A DNA stretch of 64,000 nt from Allacma fusca. Taxonomy: Eukaryota; Arthropoda; Collembola; Symphypleona; Sminthuridae. Both the position numbers and the translations under genes were made by a program. This document shows, piece after piece, positions 13,291 to 26,913 of the stretch (position 1 is the stretch's first letter; each line of letters starts with the position of its first letter). The stretch spans positions 37,478,783 to 37,542,782 of the forward strand of contig OX359250.1 in assembly GCA_947179485.1 (NCBI GenBank), read 5' to 3'. The notes below the pieces were generated by a model. That model had not been told where the DNA came from, did not search any database, and was given only the letters and a program-made list of their open reading frames with translations.

Positions 13291-16200
13291 CATTTGATCT
13301 ATGAAGGTCACAGTTGTAGTCACGAACACAAATGTCTCATTTAAATATTTTTGAATGCAATATGCAAAGAGTACGTTTTGGAAAAAAAATCTCGAGCTTG
13401 ATATTTGTAATCTAGCCCGTGACCCCTTGTTAAATATTTTCTCCAAAAAAGTTATTATGCATATGCAAAAGCTTTTTGGTTAAGGCATTCCAAAACCAGC
13501 AGTATGAGATCCATCTGATTAATCATAACTAGTTTCGAAATGTGCTAATTAATTCACGGTATGCTAACTCAGTGCACTTTAATTTTGAATGAATGATTCA
13601 TTTGCATTTGGTAGTACAGGAAAGGAATAAAGTTCGGCTAATTTTTGACTATCAGCAAAACTTCTGCACTCCAGTATTTTGTTGGCATGTGCACCGAACA
13701 CTCAGTAAATGCAAAGAAATTTTCCTACGGAGATGATTTAGTTCCGGGGCATTGTGCGAAATCGGATTTCCATATATAGTTATTGTTTTTAAGTTAATTT
13801 CATTAGTACTGTAGTCTGTTGGGCCTCACGATGAAGTTTTGGCATGAGCAATAATAAAATGACTCGTTGAAAAAATGTTTCCTGTAGATTGCAATATAGT
13901 ATCATCAGATACGTCTGTAAATCCATCCCTCAAGAGGTCCATGTTTCAAAGAGAAGGTCTTCTGAGCTAAATAAATTGTCCTTGTTTAAATAAGAAGGTA
14001 AATAAGCTTTGAGACAAGAGAAAATAGGGATCCTGGGGTGGTTGAATTGAGCAAGGGTATTCGTGCATGTTGTCTTAAGCCACGTCGTGTGGAAAATACT
14101 TCCAAGGGCGGTATTTTCTCCTTCCGAGGCTTTTAATGCAATCAAGAATAATAATTCTGAAGTTAGTGCTCTGTTATTCCGGAGAGGAGTTTGAGGGAGG
14201 AAAATGAGGAATAAATAGGAAGAAAAGAAGAACATTAAGAGTGATTACAACTATAATGAGTTACTCTTAGACATGAGCGTCGGTGTGAATTATTAAATTA
14301 ATAAGGAGAATAAGTTTCATCGTTCCCTGTTACAGGGAATCGCATCATATGATACGATGCTCTGCTTTAATTGGCAGTAATAAAAGGCATTATAATGAGG
14401 GAGAAATTAGACGAGCAATAAAATGAAATGCTGGGAATAAGGTTTTTCCGTTGTGCCGCACATAAAATATAAAAGCGTTATGTTACAATCTGATACACTG
14501 TCGAATCTGAATCCCATCTGCCCTCCTGACGGGAGTTCTGAGGAATAGAGAAACTCATCAGGGTGAGAAATAAATACACGAGAGAATAAAGAAACAGCTT
14601 AAATAATTTGAAAGCCCGTCCGAGAGTATGCCGATACTTCTGTGTATATAGAGTTTGAAGACAATGCGAAAATACCATGTAGGAAAATATAAGACCCTCA
14701 ACTTCATAGCTATAGGACGGGTTCATTACATACATAGTAGTGCGAATACCGAAAATAATAAATCATTTATTCAGCACTCTAATTTTGAAGTGTTTGATTA
14801 CACTGGGGAAGATGAGCTGCGAGACTTGACTTGACTTAATTATGATTAATGCGGCTTCCTTGTGGCAGATATTGAGCTGTATATTTCCATAAAGTCGAAT
14901 TAACGGTCCTTGCCTTAGCCCCGTCTTCCTCACATACTCTGACTCTCCTATGTCTTCATGTTCCTCACACAATAATAATAGCTCCAGAGTTGAGGAACTA
15001 GTTCCAATGTTCTCCCATATAACTATTAGAGGTAATCTATACAAAGTACTGGTGAAAAAGCTAACTGAATGTTGTTAAGTGCCTCCATAAAAAAATATAA
15101 GTCTCTGTAGTCAGCACTTGGTGTGAGCCCAACTGTGCATAATATATTTCATGTTAGTTTCATAATTCCACTGCGAACATCCGAGACTGACAGGTCCCTT
15201 TATGCTTGCTGTAAAAGCGGGCTGCCTCATCCTCTCCATGCCCAAGAAATATTACTAATAACAATCTACATAAAAAGGGAACAGGGCAAATGAAAGACGA
15301 GAGAGAGAGGGACACGTTTTTTTTTCTCCTTTACAGATACTCGGGATGGAAGCTGCGGTAAAAAGGGAACTTGAGAAAAATCTTATTTAAGCATTCCAAA
15401 GGAGAAAATTAATATGAAAGCGGAATGCTGAATTGTGGACTGAACCCTACAATATCCCGACCATGCCTGGATGATTCCGAAACCTCAACTGAACTAAAAA
15501 GTTTTTAAGAATCACTACCCACACAATGTGTGTACTCTCGTTGGTGGCTTCATAACACGGGACTGTATGAAGAATGAAGACAGTCCCGACTGGGCTGGGA
15601 GAAGGAAGAGCATGTAATAGTAGTGGCCATATATCAACAATAATACCCGCAAGTTTATGAAGCTCGTAAAGAACCGGGGACAAGACATAAAATGTAGAAT
15701 TATTGAACACTGCTGGAAATGAACAGAAGAGTATTATTACTATGTTCCACTCCCGTATACTTAACTCCGAAGTCGTCTCCACGTAGGGATATGTATCCTC
15801 CTGGTGTAACTGGCATAGGAGGAGAGTCGTAAAAACGTAGATCTTCCCTGGGCTTTATGATATATAAGGCGTAGTAAAAGTGTACTTTGAATGTGGGACC
15901 GAAAAGTGCATAATGATATTATGCATTTGCATCCCAGTAATATATTGTTCCAGGGGAGGCTGAATTTTAGAAACAGTAGTAAAGAGTCAACTCACGGGGT
16001 TTTTAGCATGGGGAAGACAGCACACTGCTATGTATCTCCTACTTTCCCGAATGCTATTAAATGGGAAGGTTGGTACTTCTACAAGTATAATTACAAGTAC
16101 CATATCAGTGTAAGGTAAAGTTCTTTCCCATACTGTAGCAGCTCCCAGCAAACAAGCCCCCATTTGGTATTGTTTCGAGAGGAGGAAGGGAAGCCGAGAG

Positions 16201-17019
16201 GTTGCAATATTAAGTGGTAGTGGGTCCGTATTATTTCTCATCGTTCACTTAAGTGCAGGAGCCATTAATGGCATTAATTACACATACATTACAATGTCTC
16301 CAAGTAATAGACCGGTTTTTCTGTCACATATATCTTACCTCCTCGGGGAGAGAAGCAACAGAATTTTCGTGTCTTTAACGAACTATGTGAATAATCAAGG
16401 GCCCGGATGGAATTCCCTGGGATCATTCCCTATCGGAACCCCTTCCTCAAAACGTTGCTCAAAACGCTCCTCAAAATGCTCCTCAAAACCATGCGATCAT
16501 CCCCGGAACCCTATACCAAGGAATGATGGACCTAATAATCCTTTATTGTTCCCAAAATTTTAGTATCCGACGGTATTTTGTACACCTTATGGTGAAAAGG
16601 CTCCAGTCAGTGAATTCTATTTTCTGATTAAACACTACATAATCTCCCCTGCACACTCCCCATCATGAACGAAGTTCTGGTTCTAAGTTCTGCCAGATCT
16701 CCTGTACTCTCGTAAATAACGCATTAATGATTTTTACACACACAAAAAACTGACTCGATCCATATGGTGCTAATTGTAAGATCTGTAATCTGCTCTCTAT
16801 GCGTAGGTGTATAGTCATTGTCAGAGCGAAATTAAAGTTATGATTTCGAATTTATTTTTACTCATAAATTGGTCGGGGATTTTAGGTCTACTATACTATA
16901 GATACTTGACTTCACACTAGACATTCAGCCTTCTTGAAAAATATTTTTAGCCAGTAGCAATAGGAAGGAAGGATGAAGAGAAGAGGGAAAAAGAAAAATT
17001 CATTTGGGGTTCAAAAGCT

Positions 17020-17105
17020 TCCCCAAGTCTTTTAATTGGTATTTACGTCGGCGTGAAATAGCTACGCTCATCTTTACGAGTCTCCTTTGTCTCGTTAAGC
17101 AGATT
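17020..17105. repeat. Dispersed repeat, copy 1
   Basis: The sequence from TTTAATTGG to GTCTCGTTAAG resembles 22884-22970 in the same orientation. Shared blocks include GGCGTGAA, CATCTTTA and ACGAGTCTCCTTTG/ATGACTCTCCTTTG. Confidence 0.45.
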
Positions 17106-18439
17106 GAAAGAATATCAAGTACAAAATATTGAGCTCAACTCCTTTACTTGTTCCATTAACTTCTCTCCATACGTTTATCCATTATTGCTCCTACAAACTT
17201 TGTTGAACGAAGTTCGTTCCACAAGAATCCCATAGTGCTACGGGGAAGACTGGTCCATTTTCTGTAGCCTATAAGTAGAGCAAGGGTGTAGTAAAGGCTT
17301 GAGGAGCTAATAATGAAGAAGTTGTTTTGAAATCTGCCGATATGCAAGGGCTGGAGAAAGACTAGACCATTTAATACTAGACACACTGTTAAGTAAAAAG
17401 TTCCTAGTTTTAAAAATTGTTGACTTAAACAGGAGTTGTAAACTTGTTGACTCTTAAACATGGGTTCTAAGCAGCTGCTGACTTTTGAAATGTTACATGG
17501 GTCTTGAATGTGATTGACGAGTATAAAATAGGTAGGTTGTAAAAGAAACCCACAATTTAAGATGTTTTGCTGAGGGAATGGTCCAAGTCTCAAGTGGAGT
17601 TGTTGGAATGAGTTGGCACTTGTGCAAGGACGGGATTACATAGGTATGGTATAACCTACGTGAAAGTTTTATATGGGTCTTTATCAGATGCGAAAGAATA
17701 GAGGGAAGATGAATGAAAAATGAGATCACATAGGAGCAACCCGACGACTTGCTGGAACGGCAATTACCATGAAGGTCTGAGTAACTGACGATTGAAAGAC
17801 GGACAGTAAGAGCAAGTGGGAGAAGTCAAGATAGGAGCGTTTAGGAGCTGGCGGAGGAAGCCAAACGGAGCGGAGGAATGAGGGAATGAATGAGCTTTGG
17901 GTCAGCAGAGTCACCAAGTACATTGAAAAATGTTGACTGGGACGTCAGTGCTCAATTTACCGTGAATATTTGATGCCCTTCCACTTTTGTGCTGAGTTGC
18001 AGCTATCTGTCTATCTATCCATCGCATCTTTGGATTGGGTCTCAACTTCCCTACCCCGACGACGACGACTACCCGGAACGTATGTGTACCCGGGTGCCTG
18101 GTAGTAGGAACATCCAACAATTCGCATCTTCCCTTCCCATAAATACAGATATTTTATTTTACTACATCACATTACCTTGCCTACATATATTTCAGCAATG
18201 TTCGTTGAACACCCTCAAGGTCCATATATCAGTCTCGGAGCTTGGCGCTACTTCACTTCCAGACGACAAAGCGATGAAAGGGTCTAATCATAAATATAAC
18301 GCCACAAAAGTATGTAACTACGTCTCCTAATTCCATACGACTCTCCCAAATGTTGTTTACTGCCACAGCCGTTGTATACCTGAATCATGTCGTACTTTTG
18401 CAGATCATATCTCACTGGGAACAGTCATTTTTACATGCA

Positions 18440-18760
18440 CAAGCACTACTTTTACATTTCCCTTTATATCATCTCTATATACATATGCCCTTGCTTTATA
18501 CATCATGCACGCACATCTACAGCTCATCTGTGTTACACAGTTTCTATGGCAGAGCCTGTATGTACTATAGTTTTTATTATTGCACAGCCTGTGTTACTAC
18601 TAAGATATTTTCTGTTGCAGAGCTTCTACTTGTACATTTTATAGTATAGTTCTTACGACAGAGCTAGTATGTATTAATACAGTTCGTATGGCACAGCAAG
18701 CATGCATTATAGAGTTGTTTTGACAAAGTGCTACAGACAGAGTTGGTATATATGATATAA
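18440..18760. repeat. Degenerate short tandem repeat
   Basis: Units of about 40-45 bp share TATGGCAGAGC.TGTATGTACTATAG-like sequence, seen for example near 18543, 18616, 18654 and 18690. There is no consistent open frame. Confidence 0.4.
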
Positions 18761-20907
18761 CCCGGATGAAAAAAAAAGCATGAAAAGGATATATAGCCTT
18801 TACCCGAATCAAAACCTCGGCACAAACAATAAACTGATGTGTTTTCTTACTTATTTGATTTTATGATCGCTTCTACTTGTCTACCGCCAAAGCAGCAGAG
18901 AATAACTTTTCACCAAGGTCCATTTATTCCCCCTACAACGACAACCAGAAGACAGTTACTGATACATTCATTCCTTTACGACATACTTTATGTTCAACAT
19001 ACCTCCCTACGAGTCTCATCCGCTCTCCGCCTACCCATTCATAATTATACCATCCATGACATGGATCCCGATGTCAACTCATAAAAAGTAGAGTCGACGA
19101 TGCAATTTCCACAAGCCTTACATTTTAGCTAAACTTACACATAATCGCGTAATTTTTATGTTTACTTCATGAGCCACGAACCCACTCTCAAACTGCTGTC
19201 GTTTTTCAATACTTCTTTTGTAAAGTCGTCAGAAAAGTTTCCTTCTAGGAGCTATAGCTACGAACATATAGGACCATACATATAAATGTACGATCTAGTC
19301 TTATACTTATATATAGTTAAGTCAAACTTTTATTGGGTGACGTAAGTATCAGCAATAACTACCAATTCAATTTCTTTCAACCAGTTATTATCGACAAAGA
19401 GCAAGCTTTAAAAACGGTCTGTGTATGTATTGTATAGTTAACATCCCTATTTTCACATACTCACTGACTCACACCAACTTTTCATTCCGAAGAACTTACA
19501 ACTTTTTGCAAGGTCTTTGGTCTTCCACATGAAAACTTTACTCTCACCTACCAAATCTCCAAAAATCGTACCTTCTCCGACCTCTAGTGCATTTCTAGTG
19601 AACTTTCATCCAGTGCTTTCAAAGCTAAAATGTGTTTGGACCATCCCAATACCTAAAATATCGTTTCTTTTTGCTTCAAATATTTGTATTAAAATAGTTC
19701 CATATTTCATAAACACAAGTACATGCTAAAAATCTATCACCACTGTTACAAGGTACTAAAATCTACATGTAAATCGCATCAGAATTCAGAATTGTTTAAA
19801 ATAATTGAGATTTTAGATTGAAGCAATAACACTAGTGAGGTTTATCCTGGAATTATTTGAAAATATGTAAAATTTTACTATGACTTTGCCCGCCCTGCTC
19901 AATCACACATGTACTAATTATTGTAAAATAGAATATGAACTTAATGCACTGTATTTTAAAGGTTCTGAATTAAAGGGGAAGTTCATTCTAATAAAACTGA
20001 GATGTTATTTTAATGAGCGGAAGCACATGGAGTAGAAAAGAAAGGCCGAGACGTAATTTTGGGGAGAGATGAGAAACACAAGATTCTCTTTATTATCCCT
20101 TGTCCAAGTTGACTTTTATCGTCCAGTAATGAATGCCAAGAACTGCTGCCGATGATTGTAATATTTTTTTTACGGTCAAGCATTGTGTCTTCCGAGACTG
20201 TGAAGAGCTAGTGACTTGTAGAAAAAGAGGGGATGCAGTATATTATGTGATTTCAGAGTGACTTATCAGGAGATCGAGAGCGTCCGACAGGTGAAGTGTG
20301 GGAGATGTTACAGTGGCCACCATCGCCGGAGTTGTAAAAAGTTTTCTTCCCTGGACCTTCTGACTACTCCCTATTATTCGAATCGTTTCCTGCCTGCAAT
20401 TGCTCGTATTGGAAGGGGTGAAGGGGACATTTTGATACATGTCTCCTCAAGAAGGAGACAACCAGAGGATACGCATATCTGGAGATATGTATGATGGTCC
20501 ACAGTAAATGTGGACCTTGCGGGGAGACTGAGAGTGGCGAGGAAAGAAGCTTGGAGGTAAAATATAGTTGTGTGTCTATATATAGATATATATATATACA
20601 TATGTAATTGTGTATGTTAAATGAATGGTTGTCCGTGAAGAAAGTCGAAGGATAAGACTGTGAGGGTAGTCAAAGTCATACGGTTGTTGGTTGTCGTTTG
20701 AGTCCGAATCAGATTAAATCAGCCAAGCCCATATTTTAAATCTTGTTTTATAGCCGTTATAATTCACTGTGGCAGATGTTCCACTTAATTGGAAGACTCG
20801 ACTTTCTTTATGTGGAAGCGGACGTACATTACGCTACTTTCTGCCATGCTCTCCTATCTCCTCCACTGACTCATTTTACATTCTTATCCGGTCCTATTTT
20901 ATCCTCA

Positions 20908-20941
20908 TTTCTCTCTCTCTCTCTCCTCTCTCTCTCTCCCG
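20908..20941. repeat. TC microsatellite
   Basis: TC dinucleotide run with one CC interruption. Confidence 0.8.
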
Positions 20942-22883
20942 TGCTAAAAACTTCTTCTCCATAAATTCCTGTCTAGTCTATTTTAACCCTTCTTTATTCT
21001 TCCTTTCTCATCCTCTCGTATAAATTCAGTACGCTCTTTGATTTTTTTCTCGGGGAAAAAACTCAAATTAGACACATCATTTGTGTCACGTAATATCTCC
21101 ACTGTCATATTCCCGAGGATGCGTGCTAATTCACAACTAGTGTCACTAGATCCGTTAAATTAGGCAAGTATCTTCCTCATCACTTTATAAATTCCTGGGA
21201 CTTTCCCTTTACTTTAGAAACCCACCCATAAAGTCTGGATTAGCACGTATGTACATACGTGGATACGTATGTATCGGAGAATTATACACAGATACATGTA
21301 ATAAAGCAAAGAGGTATCATTCGATGAAGACCCTATAGTAATGGACACTGCATGAAACTTATTACGAAATCATATTGAAATAGCAGAGTGGGAATGATTT
21401 CAGCTGTATCTTCCTCAAATCACATTTTTTCGATGAGAACTTTTATGAGGCACTTGTCCTTGCAAAGCTTCCTTTATAGCATTGATCGTTAGTCTCTGTC
21501 CCCTGCCATACATCTCTACGTTCCGAGAATGAATCATGGGCTTGTGGTACATACTCTGTAATATTCCTCGAAGCTGTAAAGTTTCTTATTTGCATTGGAG
21601 CCTCTCCGTGGTGAGCAACTGTTGGAGGTGACGTGATCACATAATTATGGAACTTACGTCAAAATATATCTTGTGGAAGGAGCAGCATGCTTGCAAATCA
21701 TATCAGCACAAATGAAACATTGAGTAAGCAATATTGCAAATTGTAATCATAAATAACAACTGTAGAGAATTTGAGAATCCCGTACATCGTGTACTTTCAG
21801 TGGCTCCAGTGTATGATTCCCTACCACAGAGTAAAGGTTGATGGTACAGAAGTGGAAACGAATCTCTACAGTATTAATGGAAGAGAATCAAGAGAGAAAA
21901 TGGCTTGTGTTTGTGTGGAGGAAGAAGTAAAGAGTAATAAATAAAAAAATAAATTTGATGGCCGTAAATAAAAGTCAAAAGAAAACAGGATGGGAAGAGA
22001 GAGAGAGAGAGAGGAATGTGTTAAATGCGATGTAGCAGCACAACAAGATTCATGATAGGAATAAGTCTTTTGTTGGAATGGTCTCCTGTCATCATTAGCA
22101 AACGAGAAGTAGTATGCAATAAAAATTGCTCCACAGAATATCCTATAACAACTAGTATTTAGTCCGGGGATGTATCCCCCCTCTATTTGATACTTCCTCC
22201 CTGGCTAATGCATAACATAATGGGAATGTAAAACGTCCATAATTTACTTTGGACATCAATTCTGTGTTTAAGGGAGAAAATTTGCGAACATTGAGTGTTT
22301 TCTCGGACGGGGGATCGCACGCGGAGGAAATTAATCAGGATTGAAAATATTATTCCTCAAGCCCTCAAGACTATATGTTACGGGATAAATTGTGCGGATA
22401 TGTTTAAGGTTTCTATTATTGTCCCTCTACAATACATCCACCAGGCCGATAAAGACAAAAAAAAGGAGGACAGCACACACGCATCATTAATTTCCAGGGA
22501 AAGGCGCTATCGAAATTAAAAGTATACGGAGCTTTGGATCAGGACCTACTCTCCTGTATGATGATATAATGCGGGTCCTTTATGGGCAATGAAGGGGATC
22601 CTCGTAAGAGGTTGCATTTTTTTTTTCGGGAGGAAACGAGGCCAGGGTATATTTTACTGATTAAATATTAAGCACCTTCTTTGTTTTTTTTGTCCAGAGA
22701 GTCTACTTGAGAGCTGAAGTAGGAGCCTATTGGCTTCGGATCAAATTGCAAGCATAAATTGTCACTTGTGATGGAGATAGGACGTAATTCAAGATTGCGA
22801 CGGGGAGACTGGAGCCAATTCCCAAAAAATCTCCGGGGTAGAGGTGAGTGTAAATACGGTCATTTTGGAGTTTGCCAACTCTC

Positions 22884-22970
22884 TACACGCCCTTTAATTG
22901 ACTACATAACCTGGCGTGAAGCATTATTTTTCATCTTTATGACTCTCCTTTGTATCGTTAAGGGGATTCC
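22884..22970. repeat. Dispersed repeat, copy 2
   Basis: Diverged direct copy of 17020-17105 (see that entry). Confidence 0.45.
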
Positions 22971-23785
22971 ATATGGTAGAAGGCTACAGGAAAGAATTGC
23001 TTACTTGATTGTCCTCATGTCTTCCTTCATCCACTTTACATTCTCATTTTCTTCAATATCCAATTTCTCAACCCATAAACACCTCCTTACTTTTTCCCAG
23101 CTCGCCTTTTATTCCATGAAATGAGATACACTCGCGGGTCGGAATTTTATAAACTCATTGCACCTTCTTGCCCGATAGTGTTTTTAATTATTGCTGCTCT
23201 TCCCTCAAATATTCTAATTTAATTCTTGTCTTCGTACTGAAAATTCCCTTCTACGTAACTATTTACTGCAATGATATTTATATTACAACATCGTTCGCCT
23301 TTTCTTTCTGGGATTCCGTCATCTGCTTACAAAAGCCAGAGAGATCATCTAATTCCAGCTGACACTCAAAATGAATCTACGAGACATCAGCGAATTCACT
23401 AATGAGAGCAGTATCCTGTATGTCCGAGAGTTAAATTAACTCTTGCAACACTCATGTTACTTACAACAACATAAGAGGAATAAATTGCATTCCTTTAATT
23501 CCACTTGGTTTAAAAGTGTTACGTAAGTATTGCAAAATCGTAAGTACAATGCATTTTTTTAGGTTTTGGTTGATGATTCGAACGAAGCGTTCTTGAGTAA
23601 TTATTATTGTGTTGACAAATGGGAAAAGTATTTACTGAATCAGCTCCTTGTAATAAAATACTTCAGTAGGATTCCATTTGACCAGCTATTTGGCAAAGGG
23701 TCATTAGACAAGTGACAGCTCCTTTTGTGGTTTCAACCATCGGGATAGATTCGAAGTGTTTGTTTGATTTCCCTTTTTTAGAATC

Positions 23786-24475
23786 ATGCTAAAATTTGCA
23801 GTACTTGTCACAGCTTTGCTGTTCGCACTGACTTCAACTGTGTTCCCGAAGCCTGTGGATGAAGATTCGTAAGAAAATTTCCGAATTTAGGATTAATTTT
23901 AAGAACCTGCTAGTGATCTTCAAAGTTCAAGTGAACTACAAATGATTATTATTTAAAGTGTTGAATTTACGCAATTTATGCTGACTTTCTCTGCAATAAT
24001 CTCTAACTTAGTGTAAATTAATACTTTAAAGAAAGCATTTACTCTAAAAGAATAATTAATTTTTATTGAAATTTTGGCAGAGTTTATAAAATGCGAACAC
24101 GAAATAAATAATGTAATTTAGGTATTGTAAATTGTAATGTCAGAAGTTGTTTATACCTAGTGTCGCAGATATTGTAAATGATCCTGACCCTGACATTGAA
24201 AACGTCGCTCCTTCGGTAGAGACTCCACCTAATGTCACTACTACGACCTTATCTGAAGTTGCCAGCCCCACAAATGTTACTACGTTGCCTCTAGATCCTG
24301 CACCGACTGTAATAATCCCAGCGAAAACAAGGTATGTACTCACTTATGGCATCTTTTTGTTGTCATCGGTGATGTGGGCAAGTCACGTAATTACAAAATT
24401 TGGTTTTACTCTGTAGGCCAGTGAACAGCACTGTGGACAGCACTGTGGACAGAAGGTTTGAAACCGTGAAGAAAG
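23786..24475 (+). CDS. Short secreted Thr/Pro/Val-rich protein (gene D), 3' end unresolved
   Basis: Three exons can be joined: 23786-23868, 24161-24331 and 24417-24475. They have GT-AG borders (TTC|GTAAGA, CCTAG|TGT, CAAG|GTATGT, GTAG|GCC, AAAG|GTAAAA) and matching phases (2, 2, 1). Exon 1 encodes MLKFAVLVTALLFALTSTVF, a clear signal peptide. Exons 2 and 3 give a disordered, acidic, Thr/Pro-rich chain with sequons NVT, NVT and NST and a short duplicated NSTVDSTVD. The chain is open at its 3' end. Either the last donor is skipped, giving an unconvincing tail that stops at 24669, or further exons lie downstream. One candidate segment ends at 25248 before GTGAGT and reads TTRPEPRPQIDFNFPRIIK, but its acceptor is uncertain. 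The family is not recognised. Confidence 0.5.
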
Positions 24476-24669
24476 GTAAAAGTATTATTGAAATTCTGAT
24501 GAGTGAAATGTTTACTTTTAAAATAATAAATCTCTTGTATTATCAAGCCATTTGGTTAAAGCTTGCAAAAAATTCCAAAACAATGGGCGAAAAGCGCGCT
24601 TCGGTCTGTAAAAAAAAACTAAAACCATTGTTCCTGTCTCCCATATATATAAGTATGATCATAGTTTAG

Positions 24670-26913
24670 GAACTTTCTATACCTGATTTCCTACAATTTC
24701 ACCACACATTTTGGCCTCCCCTAGCCAGAAAACATTACGCAGTGACTTTTATTGTACCTGATTTTTTAAGCCCTGAAAAATAACAACTTGCAGTTGTTTT
24801 GAAATTTATTTTGATAACAAAAAAATCGAATAGAAGTTTTCTCAGAAATTCCCTAACCTTGATTCACCAATTTGACTGTGGTCGCACAGATTGACCTATG
24901 TCAATAGATACTTGTATTCGTTTAAAAATTCCCAATCCCATTAAGTAGGAATGTAAATGAACGAAGAAAACATTCGGTATTATTAGTTTCGTTGTAAAAA
25001 TTGTCACTTACAATTAATGGAGATCAATTACAATTTCCCTTAAAAACTTAATTTCGAGTGTATCCATTTTATAATTCCATTCCTTTTCATGTTTCCTAAA
25101 AGTTATCCTAAAATTATTTAAAAAGCAAAACAAAAATATGTTCTTCATGAAATTTAAAGTTGCTACTATTTTTAATTCCAAAACCATTAGTACAACCCGC
25201 CCAGAGCCCCGTCCACAAATCGATTTTAACTTTCCTCGGATTATAAAAGTGAGTGGCTAATGGAACGCTACACGGAACATCAATGCAAAGAGAAGAAGGA
25301 ATTCCAAAAAAAATAGTTTTCTTAGTTTCATTCACTTCAGAGTAAAATGAATATTGGCATTTAAAACGCTTAAGGAGCTAAAACCATTTTGTCCTCACAT
25401 TACATGTATGAAGACAGATACTTACTCTTAACATCAACATGTCTGTTGTTTAGTTGGGATTTTTTAAAATTGAGATTACTCAAATTAGAATGACACTAAA
25501 TTTTTGTAAATGTCCTTCCATGTTTACTAAAGTTTGTGACAATTAAAATAGAGTATCGAAATAAAATACAGCGTCACACCACAACTTTTACTATACAACA
25601 TTTTAGTATATATGTGTACGGCACAAATGCAACACTACCATAATATAATGCAGTCGTATTTTCAAAGCCTTCAAAATTCCCAAAATATATTCGCATAAAA
25701 TTTACTACAATCAAGATTTTTGAAAAGATTTTAGAACGGTCAGATCTTTCTTAAAAAATAACAGAAACTTCATCCTCATCTGCATCATCCTAACTTTTGC
25801 TACTGAGGCTGAATTCTTCCTTTTCTTTCTTCGAAATTTTAAAGGTCATGCCAGAAATTCCTAGCAGAGTGATCTGCCAGATAGCGTATTGAAATTCCTG
25901 TAAAATTTCCAAAAACCAAAGTCAAAATTACTGTTGTAATCTTCGTGTAGTGATAAAAAAAGAATTTAAAGGGATCTATACAATTTGGCGTTTTACTCCT
26001 GGGGTCGCAATTAATGGCATAAGTCAACCTTTGAAAGAAAATCAGGTAAAGATTTTCTAGAAAATACGGAAATTGAACATTTTGTATCATTGTCTTTTAT
26101 ATGGACAAAGGGTGTGGAAATATTTTGTACGAAGCCTATAATTATTTGCAACGATAACAATTAAATGTAAAAATAATATGTAATTTTACGAATTTAGTAT
26201 TGTGCCTATTCATGGAATTGAGCCATGTTTTGGGCTGATTTGAGTAACTAAAACAAAACCATTACATTACATATCTGTTGGGATGTGTATGAAAAATAAG
26301 ACAGGCGGACTGAGATAAATTGAATGTGATATTTCAAAATTAGCATAAATTGGATTTTGCAATAAGCTTTGTACGAAGGGGCAGAGCTAGAACCGTTGTA
26401 ATATCTATTTTTTTAAATTAACAGCAAATATATTTAGAGTGAAATTTCAGAATAGATGATAGATGTTTGGAAATAAATGTGCTTACGACGTTACACTGAT
26501 ATATTTGCATTCATTCTTTATTAATTTCGTATTCGGTTAACATGTGTCCAACACTAAAGAAAAACGACCAAATTGAAGTTTTTTTAAAAAAATTGCAACT
26601 ATTAACTAATTACTCTGTGAAGTGGAGCAATGAACGGTCCAGCCGTCCAGTTATAACACAGTTAATCTACCATCATTTTAGCCGTTATTCCTAGAGAAAA
26701 CACATGTTATCAATATGAGATAAGAAAGTTATGTCAAATGGAAAATGATATAATAAAATTCTGAAAAAATAACTTCATCTAATATTATGTAGGATCCTGC
26801 CCAACAAAATTTCGATTAGCGAGTTACAAATGTCTGTAGGAAATAAATGTTGAAGGACTGATCGTGGCAACCGCATCCGTGTAGAGCTGGGCTAGCGTCC
26901 TGCAATAGGTTTA
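24670..26913. other. AT-rich region, mostly unassigned
   Basis: It may contain the missing 3' exons of gene D (candidate near 25104-25248) and the 3' UTR of precursor A near its right end. The stretch GGATCCTGCC followed by AAAATTTCG near 26793 resembles the sequence just past the stop of precursor B near 49743. I see nothing else with support. Confidence 0.4.

Larger units (their letters stand above)
10546..23785. other. Long gene-poor region, no supported gene
   Basis: I see no open frame here with a domain, a signal peptide or matching splice partners. It holds a degenerate inverted/tandem repeat near 10.90-11.11 kb, a degenerate tandem repeat near 12.96-13.29 kb, two diverged copies of an 80-bp segment near 17.02 and 22.88 kb, degenerate 40-45-bp repeats near 18.44-18.76 kb, TC/GA microsatellites near 20.91 and 22.00 kb, and a TA-rich run near 20.58 kb. 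Confidence 0.45.

Noticed and set aside
16294-16563. 89-residue open frame with SSKRCSKRSSKCSSK
   Set aside because: The Ser/Lys stretch comes from a short imperfect DNA repeat. There is no other support.
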